A stretch of DNA of 64,000 nt from Calliopum simillimum (taxonomy: Eukaryota; Arthropoda; Insecta; Diptera; Lauxaniidae), in assembly GCA_951812925.1 (NCBI GenBank), contig OX638371.1, positions 2,790,001 through 2,854,000 of the forward strand, given 5' to 3'. The notes beneath the pieces are model-generated. The model saw only the letters and a list, made by a program, of their open reading frames with translations. It was not told the DNA's origin and made no database searches. Shown here one piece after another: positions 54,031 to 64,000 of the stretch. Position 1 is the first letter of the stretch, and every line of letters starts with the position of its first letter. The position numbers and the translations under genes were made by a program.

Positions 54031-56802
54031 AAAGATATATCCAATTGAGTAGAACAGTTAAAAAATTTCCATCAAATTTTCTCTGAATTATATGGTGCTT
54101 ATTTAATTCCAAATGACCCATTTGGTGCTTCGGGAGGATTTCGAGCAACATTAATTTTTAAATCACCCTAATAAATACTTATAAATACTGAAACAACTTC
54201 TGATGTGTGAGCATCTCCACTGGAAAATACATACTGGATTAAATTGAATAAAAGGCGTTTTCAATATTTTGGAAAATTTTTTCACATTTTTAAAGGCATT
54301 CAATAATTTCTTTCATATTCTAAATTTTTAAAACTTTTCATCTATTTTGGAATCTTTTTTCAACATTTTTGGGATATTCTAATATTTTTTGATTTCTTCT
54401 ATTGTATTTTTCGACAGAAGATATACTCGTACAACATTTGGATATTTTTCACATATCCAACAATTTTTTGTATATCTTTAGAATCTATCATGACTTTATT
54501 TATTCTTTTAAATTATACACTTAAGTTTTTTTGTAACAAGCGCTAAGTATCATGTACTGTCAATGACATATATTATGTTTGAATGTAGCAAGGACCTCAT
54601 CTTTTAATGGAAAATTCCCTAACAGCATAATTAACAATGACTACGGAGTAATGACCCTCAGTGTGTTGGTGTTGGTCTTTGGTTTATATTTTGCATATTA
54701 AGTCAAATATTAAAAATTTTGTTGTTATACATAACACACACAATAACCAAGTTAATTTCCAAATTTCCCTTTGGTCATGTTAACAAATTTTCCTTTTTGG
54801 CCTCCAGCTGATGCGACTCGCATGTAAAACACAACATGTAATTGAGTTTCAAATTGAATTTCAAATTTGTTGGCGAAAAGTTGATATACATAAATTACGA
54901 CAAAATGTAAATGTATTTGTTTTAAAAATTTAGTTTTCTATGTGTGTGCGTTGGTATAAAACGTTGTTGTTATTACAATGCGTTAATTCACAAATTGAAA
55001 CCACAAAAATAGCACAAATTATTCCCCGTTTGATACTTTTTGGGTTTAGTTTTTGCGGTTGTGAGTAATTTTGGAAATTTTTTAATTTCACGCTTGGGAT
55101 AGTTTTCGTTAATGATGGCAACACTGCAAAAATTAGTATTGGTTATTCAAATTAAGCCCAAAACACCCTTGAGACACACATTTATGCAAAATGTTAAGAG
55201 TTTTTGAATAATTAAATATAAATGTTTGAATGCAAACTAATTCACTATGGGTAGTTTGGAACATTTTTGAGGCAAAAAATTAAAGAAGAGCCAAACTATA
55301 TGAAGAATAGTAAAAATATTTGATATCTGAGATGACATTGGTAACATCTACTCTGCATAAATGCAGCTAGGACATGTCTATCTTTCATATAGTCAAAAAA
55401 AAAAGAGATCGCTATAAATGATTTCGTGAATATTTGATATGATATTTCTCGGAATTTTCAGTTAATTCCAATATGAAATTGATTAAATAAAATCAAAATT
55501 CTTAGTTGTTTTTGGGACAGATAATGATACCAAAAAAGCATGGATCAGATGATATGTACTTAAACACATTGAATGGTAAGCTCAAACCACCAACGACATC
55601 TGATCCATGTTGTTTGGCAGCTAATAATGTAAACAAACTAAAAATAACAAAATCTCACAGAATCGCGAACTAGATCTTTTGTATGTGCTGTATTTACTTT
55701 TTGCTGTGGTTTGCAACAAACCTATGCAAAAGGTTATTTATAGTATGCTTGTCAAGTTCTTCTGGATATCGGAATATTTGTCTGATGATATTATTGTGGT
55801 GATCAATAAAACGTAACGAAAACCAGCCTTTCAATAAATAAATTTTTTTTTCCCTTATGCATTTTGCTTTGTTTTTGTAATTTTGTTGGTATTTTCTTTG
55901 CGGTGATTCGCAACAAATCTATGCAAAAGGTTATATATAGTATGGTTATCAAGTTCTTCTGGATGTTTTTTTTTTTTTTTCCTTTATGCATTTTGCCTTG
56001 TTTTTTAATTTTGTTGGTGTCTTTCCTAAAACGCATTGAACAGTACGCTCAAATCAACAATGTTATCTGTTCTATGCTGGTTTGGTTTGATTATTTACTT
56101 GACACAATTCTGATGAAGTTAACACAGCTAAATATGACCAAAATTTTTAAAATCAAGCTCAAGTTTGAAAATTTTTTTGATAAGCAGTTATTTCGTTCAA
56201 ATAAAAATCTTTTTGAAAAATGCATATACAAAACAATGATTTTGAGAGACAGAAGATATGACTTTTTAAAAAAATCAATTTATAGTCCTTGCTTATCATA
56301 TGCCATGTTTGGAGAAAATTTTACATTTTGTGATATAACTATTGAAGACAAAAGATGACAGAGTACATAATTCAATGTCTATAGCATGAACCCACCTTTT
56401 TTCTTTATCAGCGAATAATGAAAGGAGAAAAAAAAACTTAAGCAGCAAAAAGCAAAATCACGTTAATAACATCCACTGATAAGAAAAAATAAAATTGAAG
56501 TACAGATGAAGATACGTAGATAAATATTTATTTTAACTGTCTTTTGTTTAAACTGCAAAATGTGATGAACAAAAAAAATACAAAAAACACGAAACAGATA
56601 TGAATCATGGTATTCGGAGGGAAAAAGAAGATGCCTCAAAGGTTAATGCGAAAATGTTGCTAACGTTGTGACAGCTCATCAAAATGATGCGTATAATATA
56701 TCGATAGTAAAGTAATTGATATCATAGTAATTGATAGCACAGGCACCCAAATTAAAACATAAAAATTACTGATGCCTGTTCAACTGTGTAGGGGAACTGA
56801 TG
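54031..56802. other. Gene-free AT-rich stretch
   Basis: Apart from the duplication at 55565-56080, nothing is recognised. A 164-codon plus frame at 55864-56358 lies across that duplication and T runs, and looks like chance. Confidence 0.45.
55539..56080. repeat. Segmental duplication and hairpin
   Basis: 55695-55770 and 55895-55966 match (caacaaaYctatgcaaaagg ... tcaagttcttctggat). 55565-55612 also resembles 56030-56080. A perfect 13-bp inverted pair (catggatcagatg at 55539-55551, its inverse at 55597-55609) lies at the start. Confidence 0.65.
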
Positions 56803-56804
56803 CT

Positions 56805-57405
56805 ATTGTGGTATAGTTTTTGAATGTGGTATAGTCGCATATCTCCAATCTGAGTAAGAACCTGCGAACGTCACTGCTTTTATCCTGTCAGAAAACATGA
56901 AAAACCAGAGATGTGTTGCTGTCATGCACCAAACAAAATTTTTTCCGGTGTCAGTTGAACGAAACTTAAGTCGCGTGTGGTTGATTTTTTTTCCGGATTT
57001 TTTGGAAAAAAATTTTGTTAAGAAAAAGTTGCTTCTTGGTGAAGTTTTATTTATATTCAATAAAGATAAGTGCTAAGTATTGCGAAATAAGTGTATAACT
57101 GTGTAAATTCACAAAGTTTCCCATTTTATTTTTAGAATTTTGTAATTTCTAAAAATTGGCCAGTGTGGTATAGTCGGGATTCGCTAATGTGGTATATGAA
57201 CATTTCTTGTTATTCTTAAAATTATTTGATTGCTGTTTATTTTTTAATAAGAACTATGAGTTTGAGAACCAATGTAAATGTTATTATGAAATTATTTCAT
57301 ACCTTTCAAATTTTATGTTTGGTTATATGGTATAAGTATACCACATTACCCACCCACTTTACAAGTACTGATCAGTATATATACCACATTGCACTACCAC
57401 ACATA
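56805..57405. repeat. Cluster of TGTGGTATA motifs in inverted orientation
   Basis: TGTGGTATA(G) occurs at about 56812, 56825, 57162 and 57188 and as TATACCACA/TACCACA at about 57337, 57379 and 57402. It is probably a decayed inverted-repeat transposon; exact ends are not clear. Confidence 0.4.
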
Positions 57406-57580
57406 CGTAGGCTGCTCGATATATTTCTGGCCTAGGCAACACTAAGTGTTGCCAGGTGCAATCTAACATTTCTATTGGAAAGTTTGATATTTTTTAGCAT
57501 AAACGTACTCAGAACGTTTTGGCTTACGACCATCATTTGTGTTGTTTACAGTGACTTGAAAAAATCAACTTGGCAAAAAA

Positions 57581-57811
57581 ATGGAATTAACTCGTGAACA
57601 TTTTCGTGCGATAATTTTTCACAACTTTCGACGTGGATTATCACGACAAGAGTGCATCAATGAACTTAAATTTTTGTATGGTAATGAAGCACCATCTTAT
57701 AGCACTGTGAAAAATTGGTTTAATGAATTCAATCGTGGCCGACGCTCGCTCAAAGACGAATTCCGTGTAGGTCGTCCAAAAACGCCAGAGAACATTTTGA
57801 CCAAGTTTTGA
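57581..57811 (+). pseudogene. Mariner transposase N-terminal fragment
   Basis: MELTREHFRAIIFHNFRRGL ... YGNEAPSYSTVKNWFNEF is the HTH domain typical of mariner transposases (as in SETMAR-like proteins), about the first 70 of some 345 residues. Two or three residues are missing in the RPKT-PENI linker, then the frame ends; the catalytic DDD region is absent. A possible left terminus lies near 57408 (taggctgctcgatatatttc). No right end was found, and a different MITE begins at 57890. Confidence 0.8.
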
Positions 57812-57889
57812 GAAATTAAAAAATAGCTCAAAAAATTCGGAAAAATTCACACGTATCTCTTGGAAAATTCTAAGTATTTTTTTGCTTAA

Positions 57890-58960
57890 TACACCTAATT
57901 CCGTTTTTACACGGTTTTGATATAACACGGTTTGAAAATAGATTTTAAAAAATATTTTTACACTATTTTTTTCCATTTAGCACGATTCAAAATTTTTTGG
58001 GCTTAAATTTTATTTGTCAGATTTAATTTTTGCGAAATGTGTTCATATCACAAATTTAGGGGAATTCCCTTATTGCATACAAACAAAGCGAATGCGAGTA
58101 ACTGATGATGTATGTATGTATTCTCCTTTAACTCCTAGGAGGAGCATAGGGCCAATTAGAGTAACTGATGATGACAGCAATTAAATTTATGTTCCTGTAT
58201 TTATGATTATCATTTTTAGTTTTTTCTTACCTAAAAAATTGAATAACCTATTCTTTTTGTTAACAACAAAGCTGTTTTATTGGATTTTTTTTAGTTCCTG
58301 AACTTCTTAACGGGAAGAAATAAAGCTGCTTCCTAAAAGAACGCAATAGAAGCACATCTCTAGTAGCATACAAAATTTTTCAAATTCTATTTTTTCTGTT
58401 GCTTACAAAATGTCATAAATCTACCAAAAGTTACAGAAAAAAAGTAATTTTTGTGAAATGGAACTTAAAATTTTTAAAAACTTCCACGGAAGCGTATTTC
58501 ATATGCCTCCAAATGTGTGCTTCCACGGAAGCGTATTTGAAGCGTATTTCATTTGCTTCTGAAGATGTGCATCTCCGCTAGGACATGCTGTGTTAAAATA
58601 GATAAGCAGTGAGAACAGCACTGGAAGCAGCTTCTTGCTTCCCTAGAAGCGCAACTGAAGTCGTCCGTTTCCCGTTGGGTTGTCATACATTAAATTAACA
58701 TTACTTTTGAAATAAGATTGCATGGATCTTTTTCTTTAATACTTATGCTTGTGTAAAAGCACATTATATATGTGATTGATTAAAATAAACATTAATACTT
58801 GTTCTTAAAAAATCCTTGTTTTTCACTAATTTTATTAGGTTTTAAAGATAAGGAACCAATCACCTATTTTTGTATACGGTCAGTGTCTTTTTTTACACGG
58901 TTTTTTCTACACGGTTTTTTCTGGGACCAATCTACCGTGTAAAAACAGAATTAGGTGTAC
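57890..58960. mobile_element. TA-flanked inverted-repeat element (1.07 kb)
   Basis: TACACCTAATTCCGTTTTTA (57890 on) and its inverse (taaaaacagaattaggtgta, 58940-58959) are terminal repeats of about 25 bp including 'acacggt'. The TA at each end suggests a Tc1/mariner or pogo-type target. No transposase frame is present. A family G MITE is nested inside. Confidence 0.7.
58308..58677. mobile_element. MITE of family G nested in the 57.9-kb element
   Basis: Left end ttaacgggaagaaataaagc, right end gtttcccgttgggt. Both carry GCTTC/GAAGC-rich interiors like 16983-17593 and 26125-26308. An internal 'ttccacggaagcgtatt' is duplicated (about 58482 and 58521). Confidence 0.5.
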
Positions 58961-60840
58961 ACTTTTTCCGTTTTTCCGAACTCATTATTGAAAATCGTAA
59001 AAAAATCAATTTTTGGAACCGAATATTATCTAGACCCCAAAAAAAAATAAAAAAAATTAAACGCCAAAATTTTTCTAAGGACATAACCTTTATTTCTTAA
59101 GCACTCTTGGGTATCCATTTTCTTATGAAAAAAAAGTTATGACCAAAAAACATGTTTTTTTTTTAGCCAAAACAGGCCTTCAGTAGAATCAGAAATGCTA
59201 CATTGGTTTTTTTAGAATGAAGAAAAAATGAAGCAGATATCGTTTTTGAGAGTCCCTCTAACTTTTGAGTCGGTACGAATCTAAATTTCAACCCGGTCAA
59301 CTGTACAGTATCAAAAAATGTTGATAAGTACGAATATTGCTAAAGAAGTCGAAAAAGCTGAATAAAGATTCTTGAAATCGTTAAAAAAGTATCAAATTCA
59401 TCGGTAGTTAGAAAATGATATCACATACCCAAAGAGCGAGTTACGTGTAGAAGAGGAAGGAATAAAGACAAATATGTTTACCTTTTGCTTGTTGTCTTTG
59501 TTGACGTTATGTTTTTTTTTATTGCATGACACAACCATCATGATAAGAAACAATGCATTGTGTAGCCCAAAAAATAAAAATCTCAAGTAAAACAGAAAGA
59601 GAAAGAAATAACGCATGAAGAAAAAAAAATGCTGGGATTGGAAGTATTCAATTACATTAAGAAAACAAAACCTGGGTAGTAGCGGCGACAACAGCAAATT
59701 TTCCAACATGTCATGTAACGCATATTTGCCCTGTATTCGTATGACGACAATGGCAGATGATAAAAGATTAAAACAGCAGCTGAGATATATGTCATGCTAA
59801 CTGTTCGTCTGTCTTTAGTTAGAACGAGCGAAAAAAAAAAACCAAAAATTCCAACTAAACCAATCAACTTGATGTGTAATTCAACAACCCTCTACGTGTT
59901 GTTGACAATACTTGAGGTCATGTAGAGACGCAGAGAAAGAGCGATGTTCTTAGAGAATTAATCACAAAAGTTGCAATACTAAATTGAAATCAATCGAGGC
60001 AGGTTTTTTGATGTATCGGTTATCTAACTTAATTGAAGAAACCCCTTTATTGGATGAGGTTATTCGAGTGCTTTTATAAAGCATTTCTACTTGGAACAGT
60101 TTGTGTGGGAAAATCTTTTTCATATATTCTTAGTATTTGAGTATACAATATAATGCATGTGTGAAAATTTAATTTAAAACATTTCAGCCGTTCTTGTGAT
60201 AAAAATGAACAAACATACCAATATATAACGCTGTGAGCGCAACATGACGTATGAGTGTTATTTAACTTTAGTATAGCACTACAATTGCTATAAATTGATT
60301 ATCAATAAATCGCTTTATTTATTTCCATCTATCAAGAAAATCACCCATTTGGGAAGCTTTATAGCACTGCAATAAATCAAGCAATTAATAAATGGCTTAA
60401 AATTGATTTTATGACCGCAGTCATAATTTTTCAAATATGTATCATTCGGAGTCAAAGCACGCGCTGCTTTAACGTTACAATTCTTAACAGTATACGATTG
60501 CTCTATTTTATAGCTCTATCTTTTCTATTTTCTCACATTCGTTTCTTTTTCTTAAACACTCAGTGGAGTAATGCAGCTACAGCTAAACACCTTGAAATCG
60601 ATCTCCGTAGAGTTCCTTTTTTTTATAGTTAAGCAATAAATAAAAATTGAAATATTTCAACAGCACGTAAGAGACAGTATAATGAAAAAGCTTAACCCAT
60701 TTTGTAACTATGCTGCTGAAAAGGAACATGAAATTGGAAATTTTATTGGAGAGATAAAATGGGAAACCAACTATGTCTTATAACACACCGCTGCGCTAAA
60801 ATACGCACTGTTGTGATAATTTGATAGAAAATTCATAGTT
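58961..60840. other. Gene-free AT-rich stretch
   Basis: Nothing recognised. Confidence 0.45.
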
Positions 60841-61105
60841 TATATAGGATGTATTGCATGAGGTTACGAAGCTTCTTAGAGGTGATAAAGGAGGCCTAGG
60901 TCAACCCAAGATTGCGCCTGATTGGGGTTCTAAAATGTGTTCTTGATTTTCTGACTTGTTTTACAAAAAAAAAAATGTTTGGGTCACCCTTGCGTTTCTG
61001 AGAAAACTTTTTCATCAAAAACTTTTCGCTTATTGTATGAGTTTTTTAAAAGTGTATTTGGTGAATAGGGTTTCAAAAGAATTGACAAAGTTCTGAACCT
61101 TTATA

Positions 61106-61997
61106 TTGAGTGTACAACTTAAAAACCGGAATTTTTTAGCGAAATGTGATGCTTTATTGTGGAAAAATGTTACAATATATTTTATTCAAAGTATTGTCCA
61201 TTGGAAGCTACAACATTTCCCCATCTTTCAGGCAATTTATGAATTCCATCCCAAAAAAATTGCGCCGGCTTGGCGGCCAAAAATGAATCGAGCCAATTTT
61301 CAATATCTTGAACTTAAGTGAAGCGTATTCCTGATAGGGCATTCTGCATCGATCGGAACAAATTGTAGTCTGATGGTGCAAGGTCCGGGCTATAAAGCGG
61401 GTGAGGCAAAATTTCCCATTTGTTGTTTTCCAAGTAATTTTTGACTGGGGCAGCAATATGTGGCCGAGCTTTATCGTGGTGGAAAATGATTGACTCATGT
61501 CTGGTCGCATACGTTGGCCGCTCTGCCTGGATTTTCTGCTTCAATTGGATCAATTGTTGACAATAGAATTGAGCATTAATGGTTTGGCCACCTGGCAACA
61601 GCTCATAATGGATCACACCTAGCTGGTCCTGACCAGGACGTTCTTTGTCTTCGACATCAAGATAACCACTTTTAAACCACTCACGACAGCTTGATTCAGC
61701 TGGAGCATAGTCCCCATAAACTTCTACAAGAATGCGATGACTTTCGGCAGCTGTTTTCTTTGCAAAAAAATTACCCACTAGAACCCCCCGGCAAATGCTG
61801 TCTTTTTCTCCAATTTTCGAAGTTATTCATCGTGAAAAATAATAATGATGCACACAAGATAAAATTGTTTTGTTGACAGATTTTGACAGCTGTCAAATGT
61901 ACCTTCAAAATGACATATATATAAAGTTCGAGCTTTCACGATATTTGTTAGTACGGACATCCACCGTCAAATTCCGGTTTTTAAGTTGAACACCCAA
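61106..61997 (-). mobile_element. Mariner element, internally deleted (892 bp)
   Basis: The ends TTGAGTGTACAACTTAAAAA and the inverse of TTGGGTGTTCAACTTAAAAA (through CCGGAATTT) form terminal repeats of about 30 bp with three mismatches. TA flanks both sides (61104-61105 and 61998-61999). The uninterrupted target is visible at the start of the window (ggacctttaaaa). Confidence 0.9.
61182..61830 (-). pseudogene. Mariner transposase, internally deleted and frameshifted
   Basis: DD34D-type mariner transposase remnant. It starts MNNFENWRKRQH at 61830 and hits a stop after about 20 codons by frameshift. It continues in another frame FFAKKTAAESHRILVEVYGD ... CREWFKSG (HTH), then jumps at KERPGQ-DQLGVIHYELLPGG, losing roughly 100 residues that include the first catalytic aspartate. 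The second aspartate is in FHHDKARPHIA and the third in SPDLAPSDYNLF. After SGIRFT a second shift leads to DIENWL ... KPAQFFWDGIHKLPERWG and the stop at 61182. It cannot transpose by itself. Confidence 0.85.
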
Positions 61998-62585
61998 TAG
62001 TTGATATTTTTAATTTTACTGTCGACTTTTTATTTTGGCGGACGTTTAAATGTCTAAAAGGTCCTATAAACATATCTATTTATATTTTTTTTTTTTTTTT
62101 TGGAATTCTTGTTTAATTTCCTTTAATTCGACAGCACATTTGTCAAACCAATTTTTTAACTTGAGTTCTGAAAAAAATCTTTTTCTATGTAACACACATG
62201 TACTCGATTGCATTGCGCTGCCCTTTATCTACTGGAGTCTTCTTGAAAAGTATTTATTTCTGACCTCAAACTGAAAAATTGATACAACAAATATCCTACT
62301 GAATTAAAGTAAATTTAACAAGTATTCCAAAAAAAAATTATAAAAGGGTTGTTATTGGGACCATTTTCATGCTAAAATGGCCGAGAACGTCAAAAAATCG
62401 GAAAAAATTATAAATATCAACTTTAAAGGTCCAAAACTTTGTGAAATTTTTTTAAGCCCTGTAAAACAAATACATGCTGAGGAAGCTGAAACAATTTTTT
62501 TGTAAAACAAGTCAGAAAATAAGTTTTATCCTTACAAATCCTCAGGGGTACATTGAAGAGCCCGCTTAGGCTGTCAAGTTCGTTA

Positions 62586-64000
62586 AAAAAAAAAATTTCC
62601 AAATTCGAAATTAAACTATTTCTAATATTTTGCTGAGCTAAAACGGGTTAAAACATTAATATGTTTTCAAAATAACGTACTGCAATGTGGCAGAATGTAA
62701 TTCAATACATAAAAAAGAAAGGGATTTATCACCTGTAACACAAAAAAAAAAAAAAAATAAAAAACAACGAAATCTTTAATTTCTTTTCTACCAAAGAGGA
62801 AATAAAATCGGAAAAATTAAAAAAAAACTGGAGATAAAATACAAAAATTTTTATCAGAACAATAAATAGTCTTTTGTTGCATTTATACTGACTGCTTTTT
62901 GAATTTATATGTATATTGTTGTATGTATGTATGGGCACCATGTGCGAGTAGTTGTGTGCTTGCTTGAAATTTGTAGCACGTCTTCAAGATGCTATCGCCG
63001 CCGCCGTCTTCATTTTGTTCCAAAAATAAAACTTGAAGTTTCCGTTGAGTTGAGTTGTCCAGCAGTTGCAGTGCAGAAAGCAGGTGTTTTAGGTTAAGAC
63101 GAAGTGCAAGTAAAAGAAAAGTGTTTTTCTTTCTATTGCAGTTGTTCAGTTGTACTTTTGCTGATCCATTTGAGTGATTTTTGGCATTTGCGGTTAAAGT
63201 TGAGCATAATTAAATGAAAATCATTGGAAATGTATTATTGATTTTCAATGTTCGTTCGAGAATTGTTGTACTATTGAATTAAGGAAATCTTAACAGTATT
63301 GGATAAAACAAAACTTTTTCAGTTTTGAATCGAAAAATTGGCTGTTGAGAGAACTCTCTTTTCTGAGATTAATGCTGCCAATAATAAGACAAAACGTGAC
63401 ACTCATGGCATTTCCTTAAAGATAATTTATTGAAATTATTTACTTGTCATTTTTACGATGTGACACTCATGACAATGGATCAATAACCAGACCAATTTAT
63501 TTTCTGCTACCGGTTTTAAATTTTATGCTCAAATTGATATTGATAAATGAACATTCTAAGCACGGTTTTGAAAGAAAACAAATTATATTTCCTTTTAGAA
63601 GCGGATGTTCAAAAGAGAATTGCTATATATGGGGCATTCTATTCTAATTCTACCAAGTTTCACGGGTCATGTCTCTGATTAACTTAAAATTTTTTTGGTC
63701 GACTGGGGAACATAAAAGTCAACGACACGCACATACAAAGACAACAACAACAGCGCTTACGCAATCATCACGTACGTGAGGATATTAAATTGCAGCAGTC
63801 TGAATATTTTGGGCAGCGTGTGAAATTGCAACGCTTGCATTTTCACACAAACGGTTGGCTTGTCTCTTTAGGGTTTTTGTTTGTGTAATTAAGAATTATT
63901 TTAGTATATAAACTTTATTTTAGTAATCATATTTTTTTAGTCTATTAACGACAATCAACCTATCGAATAAAGTAATCATTATAACGTTAACCGGCAGCGT
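62586..64000. other. Gene-free stretch to the window end
   Basis: AT-rich with GTAT repeats near 62920-62935. No exon, RNA gene or transposon is recognised. Confidence 0.4.

Larger units (their letters stand above)
60841..62585 (+). repeat. Foldback element of family F, split by a mariner
   Basis: The left arm 60841-61105 is the inverted counterpart of 160-430, and 61998-62190 plus about 62470-62580 align with 61-335 in the same orientation. The mariner at 61106-61997 sits in the centre. The outer right terminus (present at 405-428) is missing here. Confidence 0.65.

Noticed and set aside
55864..56358. 164-codon plus-strand open frame
   Set aside because: Starts in a duplicated T-rich segment, is rich in F/L/I/K from AT content, spans a 15-T run, and resembles no known family.

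Overview
The window looks like AT-rich, gene-poor nuclear DNA from a higher fly. Evidence for this is the short spliced introns (56 and 61 bp), many CAG/GTT and GTCY microsatellites, and the transposon families present. The two copies of a DD41D mariner-like element, a type first described from tephritid fruit flies, make Tephritidae my best guess (inference). I find no intact host protein-coding gene. The only complete reading frames belong to transposons.

Layout. 1-5.6 kb: a partial foldback element, tRNA-like (SINE-like) fragments, a short non-autonomous Helitron and an inverted-repeat element with a nested hairpin. 8.2-9.9 kb: a 1.6-kb inverted-repeat element carrying smaller repeats. 11-12.4 kb: a second copy of the 4-kb repeat family, then two primer-binding sites of a vanished LTR retroelement. 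14.07-15.15 kb: a palindrome with arms of about 520 bp. 16.9-17.7 kb: a MITE-like body between 87-bp direct repeats. 20.06-21.36 and 26.9-28.2 kb: two nearly identical DD41D mariner-like elements in opposite orientation, one intact and one with a single 5-bp deletion. Between them lie two more Helitrons, one split by a 1.7-kb insertion. 29.5-30.06 kb: an unusual array of perfect hairpins around GC-rich direct repeats.

32.3-36.9 kb holds an apparently intact CR1-like non-LTR retrotransposon. It has an Inr+DPE promoter at its probable 5' end, a PHD-finger ORF1 and an endonuclease/reverse-transcriptase ORF2. ORF2 has no ATG near its start and lies in the -1 frame, directly after a canonical A AAA AAC slippery heptamer, so a frameshifted ORF1-ORF2 fusion is possible. 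38.2-42.5 kb carries two mini-me/DINE-like (Helentron-derived) elements in inverted orientation, each with tandem repeats of about 140 bp.

43.7-46.8 kb is a graveyard of host genes: an internally deleted RRP12-like ribosome-biogenesis gene on the plus strand, and on the minus strand a broken P32 (C1QBP) gene joined to the C-terminal part of a TANGO2 gene. The TANGO2 part is split by a 376-bp hairpin MITE whose 3-bp target duplication can be read from the interrupted coding sequence. The rest, to 64 kb, contains decayed Tc1/mariner elements, MITEs, minisatellites and AT-rich DNA in which I see no gene.
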